Shown here in pieces: positions 18,891 to 28,486 of a stretch of 64,000 bases of DNA. The notes under the pieces are model-generated. The model did no database searches. It was not told the origin of the DNA and saw nothing but the letters and a program-made list of their open reading frames with translations. Position 1 is the first letter of the stretch, and each line of letters starts with the position of its first letter. Source of the stretch: Paenacidovorax monticola. Its GTDB lineage: Bacteria; Pseudomonadota; Gammaproteobacteria; Burkholderiales; Burkholderiaceae_C. The stretch covers positions 620,001 to 684,000 of the forward strand of contig NZ_CP060790.1 in the NCBI RefSeq assembly GCF_014489595.1, in the 5' to 3' direction. Both the position numbers and the translations under genes were made by a program.

Positions 18891-20128
18891 ATGACCCCGA
18901 CCGCATCCCCTCCCGCTACCCGGCCGCTCGATGGCGTCCGCATTCTCGACTTCAGCCGCGTGCTCGCGGGGCCCCTGTCCACTGCGCTGCTGGCCGACCT
19001 GGGGCCGAGGTCATCAAGGTGGAGCCGCCGGGCGGCGACGACTATCGCCACATCGGCCCTATGCGGGACGGCATCAGCAGCCTGTTCACCGCGCTCAACC
19101 GCAACAAGAAGAGCCTGGTGCTGGACCTCAAGCACCCCGAGGCTGCGGCCACCGTGGCCGAACTGGCGGCAGGGGTGGACGTGGTGGTCGAGAACTTCCG
19201 CCCCGGCGTGGCTGAGCGCCTGGGCGTGGGCCCCGAGGCCCTGCGCCGCGCGAACCCGCGCCTGGTGTACGTGAGCGTGTCGGGCTTTGGCCAGACCGGG
19301 CCGCTGGCCCACCTGCCGGCCTACGACATCATCGTGCAGGCCATGAGCGGCCTCATGGAAGCCACGGGCGAGCCCGAGGGCGCCCCCACCATGGTGGGCG
19401 AGGCCGTGTCCGACGTGATCGCGGGCCTGTTCGCCTCGTGGGCCACGCTGGCAGCGCTGCTGCAGCAACGCCGCACGGGCGAAGGCCAGTACGTGGATGT
19501 AGCCATGTTCGACGCGACGCTGGCCTTCCTCGTCACCGGCGTGGGCCGCTACCTGTTCACGGGCCAGAGCGCGCGGCGCAGCGGCAACCGACACTCGTTT
19601 TCGGCGCCGTTCGGCGTGTACCGCGCGCGCGACGGGCACTTCGCGCTGGCCGTGCTCAACCACAAGCTGTTCGCCACGCTGGCGGCGCTGATCGGCGAGC
19701 CTGGCTTTGCACAGGACGCGCGCTTTGCTTCCGACGAACTGCGCCGCGCCAACGAGCCCCAACTGGCCGCTGCCATCGAGGCCTGGGCGGGCCAGCGCTC
19801 CGTGGCCGAGGTGGTGGCCGCCCTGGAAGCGGCCGGCGTGCCCGGCAGCCCGCTGTGGACCACGGCGCAGGCGCTCGAATCCGAGCAGGCCCGGGCGCGC
19901 GGCCTGCTGCGCGCTGTTCAGGATCCGCGCCTGCCCGGGCTGCGCGTGCCCACCCAGCCCGTCAAGTTTGGCGGCGCGGCACCCAACCGTGCCGAGCCTG
20001 CGCCCGCCCTGGGCCAGCACACCGACGAACTCATGGCCGGGCTGCTGCAGGCAGGCGGCGAGCGGCTGGCCGCGCTGCGCGCGGCGGGGTTGTTCGGCCC
20101 CGCCACGGCAGTCGCCGTTTCCCTTTGA
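18891..20128 (+). CDS. CaiB/BaiF family CoA-transferase (frame broken by 1 nt)
   Basis: Family III CoA-transferase that moves CoA between carboxylic acids through a catalytic aspartate. Sequence begins with RPLDGVRILDFSRVLAGP; after the break it continues KVEPPGGDDYRHIGP, LVLDLKHPEA, NFRPGVAERLG, SVSGFGQTGP and PAYDIIVQAMSGLM, all standard. The frame changes at GGGG 19001-19004; one more G restores DLGAEVIKVEPPGGD and a 412-aa protein. The acyl-CoA dehydrogenase follows 18 bases on. Together they suggest activation and oxidation of an unidentified acid. Confidence 0.85.
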
Positions 20129-20146
20129 CTTTCAGGAGCTGATGCA

Positions 20147-21307
20147 ATGAACCCGATGAACCGCTTGGGCGTAGGCCCCGACGACCAGGCCGTGGCCGAC
20201 GCCGTGGCCCGCTTTGCCACCGAAACCCTGGCGCCGCGCGCGCGCGAGATCGACGAACACGCCCTGTCCACCACCTGCCACGTGCCACAACTGGCCGAAC
20301 TGGGCGTGATGGGCATGAACCTGCCCGAGCACCTGGGCGGCGCGGGCGTCACGCCCACGGCCATGCTGCTGTCGCTGGTGGAGATCTCGCGCGCCTGCGC
20401 GGCCACCTCGTCGATGATCGGCGCGCACTACCTGGGCACCGACGCCGTGCTTATCGGCGGCAGCCCCGAACAGCACGCGCAGTGGCTGCCGCGCGCGGCC
20501 AGCGGCGAATGGCTGGCGGGCTTCGCGCTCACAGAGCCGCGTGGTGGATCGCACCCGGCCGACCTGCGCACCCGCGCCGTGCGCGAAGGGGCGGGCGAGG
20601 GTGCCCACTACCGCATCGACGGCGTGAAGCACTTCATATCGAACGCGAAAGAAGCCCAGTTCCTCGTCGTCTTCGCCAAGACCGACCCCGATGCGGGCGC
20701 GCGCGGTGTGAGCGCCTTCGTGGTGGAGACCGGCTCGCCCGGCATCAGCATCTCGTCGCCGGAAAAGCTCATGGGCATTCAAGGCGCGCATGCGTTCGAA
20801 GTGGCTTTCGACGGCGTGCGCGTGCCCGCCGCGAACCGGCTTGGCCCTGAAGGCTCGGGCTTCAAGACGGCCATGAAGGTGCTGGACAACAGCCGCCTCG
20901 ACGTGGCGGCCACGGCCCTGGGCATTGCCGAGGCCGCGCTGGCCGACGCCACGCGCTGGATGCGCGAGCGCCAGATTGGCGGCGAACCCATCGCCACCAA
21001 GCAAGGCCTGCAGTGGATGCTGGCCGACATGAAGCTGCGCCTGGACGCATCCTGGGGCCTCACGTTGCAGGCGCTCGCGCTGCGCCAGGCGGGCCAGCCA
21101 TTCACGCTGCAATCGGCCATGGCCAAGCTGCATGCGTCCGAGATGGTGGGCTTCGTGGCCGACGCCGCGCTGCAGATCCACGGCGGCTACGGCTACACGC
21201 GCGAAATGCCACTGGAGCGCTACGTGCGCGACGCGCGCATCCTGCGCATCTACGAGGGGTCGTCGGAGGTGCAGAGGAACATCATTGCGCGGTTGCAGTT
21301 GGGGTGA
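20147..21307 (+). CDS. Acyl-CoA dehydrogenase family protein
   Basis: A 386-aa FAD flavoprotein. Motifs are FALTEPRGGSHPADLRTRAV (FAD/substrate loop), DGVKHFISNA, GAHAFEVAFDGVRVPAANRLG, HGGYGYTREMPLERYVRDAR and IYEGSSEVQRNIIARL. The glutamate in IYEG is the usual catalytic base, so a true dehydrogenase is likely. Substrate is unknown; co-transcription with a CoA-transferase argues for a carboxylate converted to its CoA thioester and then to the enoyl-CoA. Confidence 0.87.
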   Translation: MNPMNRLGVGPDDQAVADAVARFATETLAPRAREIDEHALSTTCHVPQLAELGVMGMNLPEHLGGAGVTPTAMLLSLVEISRACAATSSMIGAHYLGTDAVLIGGSPEQHAQWLPRAASGEWLAGFALTEPRGGSHPADLRTRAVREGAGEGAHYRIDGVKHFISNAKEAQFLVVFAKTDPDAGARGVSAFVVETGSPGISISSPEKLMGIQGAHAFEVAFDGVRVPAANRLGPEGSGFKTAMKVLDNSRLDVAATALGIAEAALADATRWMRERQIGGEPIATKQGLQWMLADMKLRLDASWGLTLQALALRQAGQPFTLQSAMAKLHASEMVGFVADAALQIHGGYGYTREMPLERYVRDARILRIYEGSSEVQRNIIARLQLG

Positions 21308-21680
21308 TGATGCTGGCGGCGGCTTGCGCTGCTGCATGCACGAGATCTGTGTGCGGCTGTCCTGTCTGGCGAGAACCGACCCCAAAGGGAAATCCGGCGT
21401 GGCCCTCGAAAACAATCTGTGTGATTCATCGTGCGGCTTGCGCCCCCATGGGCGATTGGGCGACGGCCTAGAATGAAAAACCCAGTTGCCGACAGGATCG
21501 ATCTGGATTCTTGTCTTTGGGGGCCGCTGGATTTTGATGATTTCGGATCGAATCTAAAGAGTTTTCCAGATAGCTATCAATTGCTGCAGCCCTCCAGTGC
21601 GGCCGACCATGGCGCATCAGGATGATGTCCCTGTCCACCGAGCAGGAGAAGATTCAATCGCTTGGTGCTCAGCGATCACA
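21308..21680. other. Intergenic region without a recognisable gene
   Basis: About 370 bases at the boundary of the high-GC catabolic genes and a lower-GC patch. Short open frames exist on both strands, but none shows a known motif or a convincing ribosome site. It may be debris from rearrangement. Confidence 0.4.
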
Positions 21681-22378
21681 TCAATTGCCGATTTTTAGCC
21701 TTCGCATGAGCCAGTTCGCTGTGAACTCGAAGTGCTCTCGCATGTTCGACTCCGCCGTATGGCCATCATCCCCAAAGACCAGTTGCGTCACATTGAAGCC
21801 CAGAGCGGAAAGAGATGCTGGCTCATCTCTGGATACGAGGTCTTCGCGGGCGCCATTCACCATGAGAATGGGTTTGCGCAACTGCGCCGAGCTTGGCATC
21901 TTCAATTGGCGTGAAAGCTGGAATGCTTCGTAGTATTCGCACGTCGCCTGACGAGGTGTCGTCCGCGGATCCATGTTGGCAAACACGGTGTAGGGCGCGG
22001 CGATCCATGCAGGCGCTGTCTTGCAATGCGCTTGTCCGACGCTCGAATCAGATGCCCCTGGTCGGGCTTGCTGAAAGTCGCCTGCCAGGCCGCCTGTGAC
22101 GGCCCCGCATTCTCCGGCAACGTTCCAACGGCGTTATCGAACGTGCTTGCCTCGGTGCCGGCATCCTCGAGTCACCAACAGATATTGAACTTGAACGAAG
22201 GATGCATGCGAGCGATTCCTCCTGGGTACTCGGCCTGTCCTTTCTGGCAGAACTCGGCCATGCTGTCTGCGGTCCTGACCGAAGAGATACCCTGTGCTGC
22301 GGATTCGTGCGGCGCTGCCGCGACAAGAAGGACGGCTCCGAGGGCCGTCGAGAGTTTCAAGATCGATTGGTTTACCAC
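21681..22378 (-). pseudogene. Decayed gene for a secreted protein, possibly an alpha/beta-hydrolase relative
   Basis: Three pieces read in order on the minus strand. The first (from 22378) has a Sec-like signal (LSTALGAVLLVAAAPHESAA) and ends at an in-frame TGA (22170s). The same frame continues as FDNAVGTLPENAGPSQAAW. After a shift near 22015-22030 a third piece runs to 21681 with WIAAPYTVFANMDPRTTP and KPILMVNGAREDLVS; the GDDGHT near the end recalls a hydrolase histidine loop. Because one lesion is a stop in ordinary sequence, not a G/C run, this looks like true decay. Family assignment is weak. Confidence 0.45.
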
Positions 22379-22443
22379 GGTCTTTCCTTGATGGGGTTAG
22401 GCAGCTCACGCCCGTCGCAGGGCGAAGCGCGATCTGCTTGGCG

Positions 22444-23493
22444 TTACTGGGGTGACGCGCTGGGCAGCCAGCCGTTGCTGCGATACCAAGCGACCGTGTC
22501 GGCAACGGTTTGCTCGACCGGGCGAAACTTCAGTTGAAGCTTCTGCTCGCTCTTCGTGTGGTTGAAATGGCTGCGTCCCGTCTCCTTGCGCATCAGCTTC
22601 ACCGTCGCCAGGCTGAGCAAGATGGGTTTGCCGCTGATCCGTGCGTAGAGCTCCTGTGCCGCAGCCAGGAGATACAGAAGCAGGAAAGGCAAGTTGCGGG
22701 TCGGCGTCTTGATGCCCGCGATCTTCCCCACCAAGGGCACCAATTCCTGCATCGTCATGTGGCGGCCGGCAGCCAGATAGCGTTCGCCGCGCTGCCCGAG
22801 CTCCGCGGCTGAAATCTGCGCCGTCGCCACGTCGCGGGCATCCACAACGGAAAAGCTCCCAGGCAGCAACCCGGGCAGTTTTCCAAGCACCACATCGTTG
22901 ACAAATTGTCCTGACGAGGTGGGGCCGATATCGGCTGGCCCCCACATCCACCCTGGCAAGACAAAGCTCGCGTGCATGTCCGAGTGCGCGGCAAGAAACG
23001 CCGATACGACTTGATCGGCCAGTATCTTGCTGCGGTAGTAGTCGTCGTCAGCATCTGCGAGGTCACGCAGGCAGGTCTCGTCGATGGGCATGCCCGGCTC
23101 GCCGTTCAGCACCGCGATGGATGAGGTCTGAACGAAGCGCCGGATGCCGGCGTCGTATGCCCGCTCGATGAGCTGCTGCGTGCCGTCCACATTGATGCGT
23201 CGGAGCTCTTCCCAGTGGCTGCCGCCCTTGAAGTTGTCTCGAAAGAAGGCGGCGGTGTGGAACACCACGTCGCATCCCTGTAGTGCCTTGGAGAAAGCGG
23301 GGACATCCGCCATGTCGCCCTGCACCAACTCGACGCCTTTCACCCCAGCAAACTGTTGCAGACCTTTGGCCTTCGAACGGACGAGGGCCTTGACGGAGAC
23401 GCCACGTGCGACCAGCTCGCGCACAAGGTTGTTGCCAAGAAGGCCGGTGGCGCCGGTGACAAACGCGGACCGTGGAGTGTAGGTTTTTTCCAT
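22444..23493 (-). CDS. NAD-dependent epimerase/dehydratase (extended SDR)
   Basis: A 349-aa extended short-chain dehydrogenase of the dihydroflavonol-reductase-like group. The nucleotide motif TGATGLLG is at residues 13-20 and the catalytic YxxxK is Y152-K156 (YYRSK), with an upstream serine in QTSSIAV. A hydrophobic stretch (LPFLLLYLLAAAQELY) near residue 275 may touch the membrane. It is divergent from a TetR gene over a palindrome-rich gap, the classic layout of a repressor and its target. Codon use is less GC-biased than the core genes. The substrate is unknown. Confidence 0.85.
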   Translation of the reverse strand: MEKTYTPRSAFVTGATGLLGNNLVRELVARGVSVKALVRSKAKGLQQFAGVKGVELVQGDMADVPAFSKALQGCDVVFHTAAFFRDNFKGGSHWEELRRINVDGTQQLIERAYDAGIRRFVQTSSIAVLNGEPGMPIDETCLRDLADADDDYYRSKILADQVVSAFLAAHSDMHASFVLPGWMWGPADIGPTSSGQFVNDVVLGKLPGLLPGSFSVVDARDVATAQISAAELGQRGERYLAAGRHMTMQELVPLVGKIAGIKTPTRNLPFLLLYLLAAAQELYARISGKPILLSLATVKLMRKETGRSHFNHTKSEQKLQLKFRPVEQTVADTVAWYRSNGWLPSASPQ

Positions 23494-23507
23494 GTCGATT
23501 GAAACTC

Positions 23508-23562
23508 AAAGATCGATTGATCTTTGAATGTACATTCGATGTTTTGAAATATCAAGTGATAT
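23508..23562. promoter_or_regulatory. Palindrome cluster between SDR and TetR genes
   Basis: Three close dyads in an AT-rich gap: AAAGATC-GATT-GATCTTT (23508-23525), GAATGTACATTC (23526-23537, a perfect 12-base palindrome) and ATATC-AAGT-GATAT (23549-23562). TetR repressors bind such dyads, and the position covers the promoters of both divergent genes. Confidence 0.55.
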
Positions 23563-23641
23563 CTTAAATGGCGACCGCCTTGTGTCCGGAAGCACACGCC
23601 CGGCGGTCGATATCCAAAGTTCATGTGATATCTTTCACGCC

Positions 23642-24259
23642 ATGAGCCCCCCGACAGCAAGAAGGCGCCTGACCCGTGAGGAAAGCCGGGCGCAGACGCG
23701 CGAGCGCCTGATCGACACCGCGCAGCACTTGTTCGTGTCGAACGGGTATGGGGGCGCGTCGATCCGCGACATCGCGGACAAGGCGGGCTACTCCCAAGGC
23801 GCGTTCTATTCAAACTTCTCGAGCAAGGAAGACATCCTGCTGGAGCTGCTGCGACGGCACATGGAGGCCGAAGCGGTGCAGCTTTCCACGGTCATGGGCA
23901 ACGACGCGCAACAGCCCGAGCAAATGCTGGCTGAACTGGAGGCCTGGGCTTCTACGCTCAATCAAGATGCCGACTGGTGCATGCTTTCCATCGAACTGCA
24001 GTTGCATGCCAATCGCAGCCCGACGTTTGCTGCGGAGTACCAGAAGGTGTGGGATAGACATCGGTCCGAGATCGGCGGCGTGATCGGCCTGTTGTTCGAA
24101 AAACTCGGACGCTCGCCTCCAGCCGCGCCGGACGAACTGGCCGCTGCCTTCATGGCACTTTCGCATGGGCTTGCCTTGCAAAGAACCACCGACCGCATGG
24201 ATCCGTCAGGGCGGCTGATCATGGTGTTCCTGCGTGGGCTGATCGCCAGTGCGAAATAG
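23642..24259 (+). CDS. TetR/AcrR family transcriptional regulator
   Basis: A 205-aa repressor-like protein. The N-terminal DNA-binding domain spans about residues 15-65 (TRERLIDTAQHLFVSNGYGG, then IRDIADKAGYSQGAFYSNFS with the helix-turn-helix and the typical F-Y-x-x-F end). The C-terminal ligand domain holds WCMLSIELQLHANRSP. The start at MSPPTARRRLTREESR is chosen because longer versions add the palindromic operator region. It is divergent from the SDR gene, its likely target. Confidence 0.9.
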   Translation: MSPPTARRRLTREESRAQTRERLIDTAQHLFVSNGYGGASIRDIADKAGYSQGAFYSNFSSKEDILLELLRRHMEAEAVQLSTVMGNDAQQPEQMLAELEAWASTLNQDADWCMLSIELQLHANRSPTFAAEYQKVWDRHRSEIGGVIGLLFEKLGRSPPAAPDELAAAFMALSHGLALQRTTDRMDPSGRLIMVFLRGLIASAK

Positions 24260-24770
24260 TGTCGAATACCGGGGCATGCACCCGCACAAAAGACGGCGAT
24301 CTGCTCACCTAGTGCAAATCGGCAAAGAAGCGGGGCCGACCACCATCGGCCGGCTTTGTGGCTTCTCGGCGTAATTCGAAGGTACTGCACAGATCACAGA
24401 CTGCCACCGTCGCAGACACGGGCGCTCAATGGGAAGACAAGGCCCTTTGGTGCTGGTGTCTTGAGCACTGATCCATGCGGCTGCGTCCACGGACTGTCTG
24501 GCAAAGAGTGCAGATTGCACTTGAAAGACAGGCGTGCGGCTGTGAGAGCCGGGGCGCGCACCGCACAGGCGGCACCGCTGACGCCTCCCATGCCATTTCC
24601 CTGTGACGCAAGGGGCAGCCGTGTCCAGGCCTGGAGCCAGGCTGCCGGGGCATATGCCACCGGCCCTCTCCAGCAGGCCGCCATGCACCGCACTGGTTGC
24701 TGGTGAAGCATCCATCCGATGCGCCCACGTAAGGGTTCCGCCCCACCTTGGGGCGCCGCGCGGGCGCAAT
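24260..24770. other. Intergenic region without a recognisable gene
   Basis: About 510 bases after the TetR gene. The open frames found here are short, lack ribosome sites and show no family motifs. The right end runs into the hut promoter region. Confidence 0.4.
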
Positions 24771-24773
24771 GCC

Positions 24774-24788
24774 TGGCCCGGTTCTTGC
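24774..24788 (+). promoter_or_regulatory. Sigma-54-type -24/-12 promoter before the hut cluster
   Basis: TGGCCCGGTTCTTGC matches the RpoN consensus (TGGCACG-N4-TTGC) with the invariant GG and GC elements exactly 12 bases apart. It lies about 215 bases upstream of the first hut transporter gene and 112 bases before a HutC-like palindrome. RpoN control of hut genes is known in Pseudomonas; here it is a prediction. Confidence 0.5.
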
Positions 24789-24899
24789 GAAATACGTTCT
24801 ATCCGGCTCGCGCCGCGCTGGGATGCCCCCTGGGGTGTCCCGGCGGGCGGGAAGAGGCGTGTTTTCTTGGTGCCCTGAGGGCGGTTTCCTAGCGTTTAC

Positions 24900-24913
24900 C
24901 CTGTATAGACAGG
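24900..24913. promoter_or_regulatory. Probable HutC operator 1
   Basis: CCTGTATAGACAGG, read on the other strand CCTGTCTATACAGG, is nearly identical to the sites before hutH and hutF and to the HutC operator pattern (CTTGTATATACAAG-like) of other proteobacteria. It lies downstream of the predicted sigma-54 start, where a bound repressor would block elongation. Confidence 0.65.
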
Positions 24914-25002
24914 TACGTGGGAACCCCGATCATCACTGTCAGGAAGCAAGGCCTGCTTCCATCCGGATGAGCACAAGTACTTTTTTCCTACAGGAGCTGA
25001 TG

Positions 25003-25968
25003 ATGAGCCGAACGGTTGTGAAGATGGCGTCGCTGGCGGCGGCGGTTGCATGCGTGGTGGGGGTGGCTGCGCCGGCCCAGGCCCAGGAGACCAAGGTGGC
25101 TCTGGGCATGTCGGGCTGGACGGGCTTCGCGCCGCTCACGCTGGCCGACAAGGCAGGCCTCTTCAAGAAGCACGGCCTGGATGTGGAACTGAAGATGATT
25201 CCGCAGAAGGACCGCCACCTGGCCCTGGCCTCCAAGGCGATCCAGTGCGCCGCCACCACGGTGGAGACGCATGTGGCCTGGAATGCCAACGGCGTGCCCA
25301 TCGTGCAGATCTTCCAGATGGACAAGTCCTACGGTGCCGACGGCCTGGCCGTGCGCAACGACGTCAAGGGCTTTGCGGACCTGAAGGGCAAGACCGTGGG
25401 CGTGAGCGCTCCCGGCACGGCTCCGTACTTCGGCCTGGCCTGGATGCTGTCCAAGAACGGCATGAGCCTCAAGGACGTGAAGATCGTCTCGCTGGAGCCG
25501 CAGCCGGCCGCGCAGGCCTTCGTGTCGGGTCAGAACGATGCGGCCATGACCTATGAGCCGTACCTCTCCACCGTGCGCGCCAACCCGCAGGCCGGCAAGA
25601 TCCTGGCCACCACGATCGACTACCCCATGGTGATGGATACCGTGGGCTGCGATCCGGCCTGGCTCAAGGCCAACCCCAAGGCCGCGCAGGCCCTGGCCAA
25701 TTCGTATTTCGAGGCGCTGGACATGATCAAGGCCGACGCGGCCAAGTCCAACGACATCATGGGCGCGGCCGTCAAGCAGACGGGCGAGGCCTTCGCCAAG
25801 TCGTCGGCCTACCTGCGCTGGCAAGACAAGGCGGCCAACCAGAAGTTCTTTGCGGGCGAGCTGACGACGTTCATGAAGGACGCCGCCGCGATCCTGCTGG
25901 AGGCTGGCGTGATCCGCAAGCTGCCCGAGAACTACAGCGCCATGTACGACGACAGCTTCATCAAGTAA
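25003..25968 (+). CDS. ABC transporter substrate-binding protein of the hut cluster (SsuA/NMT1-like)
   Basis: Periplasmic binding protein, 321 aa, with a Sec signal ending APAQAQE. Core motifs are ALGMSGWTGFAPLTLADKAG, FKKHGLDVELKMIPQKDRHL, LKGKTVGVSAPGTAPYFGLA and YEPYLSTVR, as in the NMT1/THI5-like superfamily. Two ATGs are adjacent; the second is six bases from AGGAG and was chosen. With the following permease and ATPase it forms an importer ahead of hutC, so its ligand is probably histidine, urocanate or another imidazole compound (inference). Confidence 0.87.
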   Translation: MSRTVVKMASLAAAVACVVGVAAPAQAQETKVALGMSGWTGFAPLTLADKAGLFKKHGLDVELKMIPQKDRHLALASKAIQCAATTVETHVAWNANGVPIVQIFQMDKSYGADGLAVRNDVKGFADLKGKTVGVSAPGTAPYFGLAWMLSKNGMSLKDVKIVSLEPQPAAQAFVSGQNDAAMTYEPYLSTVRANPQAGKILATTIDYPMVMDTVGCDPAWLKANPKAAQALANSYFEALDMIKADAAKSNDIMGAAVKQTGEAFAKSSAYLRWQDKAANQKFFAGELTTFMKDAAAILLEAGVIRKLPENYSAMYDDSFIK

Positions 25969-25993
25969 GCACAGACAGCAAGAGGACCGAGAT

Positions 25994-26825
25994 ATGAGTC
26001 GCGTGATGGGTGTTGCACCTTCGCTGGGACGGAGCGGCCGCGCCGCCGGGCCCTGGCCCCGTTAGAACCTGTGAGCACCCGCACGCGGCTGGTGTTGGGG
26101 GTTGCGTTTTTCGTGGTGTTCTTTGGCGTATGGGCGGTGTTCACGCTGGGCGGCTTCGTGTCGCCCACGTTCCTGGCCAGCCCCATCACCATGGCCAAGG
26201 AAGGCTGGCTGCTCTTCACCGAGTTCGGCTTCCTGCACGACATCGGCATGACCGTGTGGCGCGTGGTGGGCGGCTTCGTGCTGGCCGCCATCATCGCGGT
26301 GCCTCTGGGCATTGCGATGGGCGCGCACAAGGGCGTGGAGGCGTTCCTGGAGCCCTTCGTGTCGTTCTGCCGCTACCTGCCGGCCTCGGCCTTCATTCCG
26401 CTCCTGATCCTGTGGGCGGGCCTGGGCGAGCTGCAGAAGCTGCTCGTGATCTTCATCGGCTCGGTGTTCCAGATCATCCTGATGGTGGCCGTGATCGTGG
26501 GCAATGCCCGCAAGGATCTGGTGGAGGCGGCCTATACGCTGGGCGCCACGCCCACGGGCATCGTGCGCCGCGTGCTGATTCCGGGCGCCGCGCCCGACAT
26601 CGCCGAGACCCTGCGCCTCGTGCTGGGCTGGGCCTGGACCTACGTGATCGTGGCCGAGCTGATCGGCTCGTCCTCGGGCATCGGCCACATGATCACCGAC
26701 AGCCAGGCGCTGCTGAACACGGGCCAGATCATCTTCGGCATCATCGTCATCGGCCTCATCGGGCTGGTGTCGGATTCCTTCTTCAAGTTCGTCAACCGCC
26801 GTCTGTTTGCCTGGAGTGCCCTGCG

Positions 26826-26829
<4 letters not shown>
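25994..26829 (+). CDS. ABC transporter permease of the hut cluster (frame probably broken by 1 nt)
   Basis: SsuC-type permease with about six helices, beginning at hydrophobic LVLGVAFFVVFFGVWAVF, with the coupling loop EAAYTLGATPTGIVRRVLIP. The continuous open frame starts at a weak GTG (26071). An ATG at 25994 has a much better ribosome site (AGAGGA) and encodes MSRVMGVAPSLGRSGRAAGP, then runs into a stop. One extra C at the CCC 26051-26053 joins the two into a 278-aa protein, a normal length. The stop overlaps the ATPase start (ATGA). Confidence 0.82.
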
Positions 26830-27607
<778 letters not shown>

Positions 27608-27624
27608 TTCCGGACGCTCGCCCC

Positions 27625-28413
27625 ATGGCCACTGCCTCTCCCGTCCGCTCCAGCGCCAAGGCCGCACGGCCCGCCGTGCCGCCCGAAACGTCGGCGCTCG
27701 CGCTGTACCAGCAGATCAAGGACCACATTGCGCGCAAGATCCAGGACGGCTCCTGGAAGGCCGGCGACCGCCTGCCTTCCGAGAACGACCTGGTGATGCA
27801 GTTCGGCATGTCGCGCATGACGGTGAACCGCGCGCTGCGCGAGCTGGCCGAGCAGGGGCGCATCGTGCGCGTGGCGGGCGTGGGCAGCTTCGTGGCCGAG
27901 GACAAGCCCCAGTCCACGCTGCTGCAGATCGCCAACCTGGCGAGCGAGATCCGCCAGCGCGGGCACGACTACCGCTGCAAGGTGCTTACGGTGGAGCGCG
28001 TCTCGGCCACCATGGAGGTGGCCGCCGCGCTCGACATGCGCACGGGTGAGTCGGTGTTCCACGCCGTGTGCGTGCACCTGGAGGACGGCGTGCCCGTGCA
28101 GCTCGAAGACCGCTACGTGAACCCGCGCGTGGTACCCCAGTTCGCCAAGCAGGACTTCACGCAGCTCCAGCCTTCCGAATTTCTGGTGCGCAACGTGCCG
28201 TTCGACCAGGTGGAGCATGTGGTCGATGCCGTGCTGCCCACGGCGGAGCAGGCCCAGCTTCTGGAGATGGAGCCGGCGCAGCCCTGCCTGCTGCTCACGC
28301 GGCGCACCTGGAGCCGGGGCGTGCCCGTGACCATGGTGCGCTGCCTGCACCCCGCATCGCGCTACCGCCTGGGCAGCCGCTTCCGCGCGGACGGCAACCC
28401 GGTGTTTGGATAA
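27625..28413 (+). CDS. hutC: Histidine utilization repressor HutC (GntR family)
   Basis: GntR/HutC-subfamily regulator, 262 aa. The N-terminal winged helix (about residues 25-95) reads LYQQIKDHIARKIQDGSWK, GDRLPSENDLVMQFGMSRMT and VNRALRELAEQGRIVRVAGV. The C-terminal UTRA effector domain contains HLEDGVPVQLEDRYVNP and EHVVDAVLPTAEQAQLL, as in urocanate-responsive HutC. Three palindromes in the window match the known operator pattern, so autoregulation and control of hutH and hutF promoters is likely. Urocanate as inducer is family knowledge. Confidence 0.92.
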   Translation: MATASPVRSSAKAARPAVPPETSALALYQQIKDHIARKIQDGSWKAGDRLPSENDLVMQFGMSRMTVNRALRELAEQGRIVRVAGVGSFVAEDKPQSTLLQIANLASEIRQRGHDYRCKVLTVERVSATMEVAAALDMRTGESVFHAVCVHLEDGVPVQLEDRYVNPRVVPQFAKQDFTQLQPSEFLVRNVPFDQVEHVVDAVLPTAEQAQLLEMEPAQPCLLLTRRTWSRGVPVTMVRCLHPASRYRLGSRFRADGNPVFG

Positions 28414-28463
28414 GGAACCCTGGCGGCCGCCTGGAGCGGCCCCGCATTTTTCGCTTGTACCAA

Positions 28464-28477
28464 CTTGTATATACAGG
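28464..28477. promoter_or_regulatory. Probable HutC operator 2 (before hutH)
   Basis: CTTGTATATACAGG, ten bases ahead of the hutH start codon, overlapping the zone of the ribosome site and probable promoter. An extra half-like CTTGTAC lies ten bases upstream (28454-28460). It shares 12-13 of 14 positions with the other two sites. Confidence 0.7.
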
Positions 28478-28486
28478 ATTGAACCT

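Noticed and set aside
20147..21307. Sulfinate desulfinase of the acyl-CoA dehydrogenase superfamily
   Set aside because: The catalytic glutamate motif IYEG is present, which favours a true dehydrogenase; no sulfinate-specific feature could be shown.
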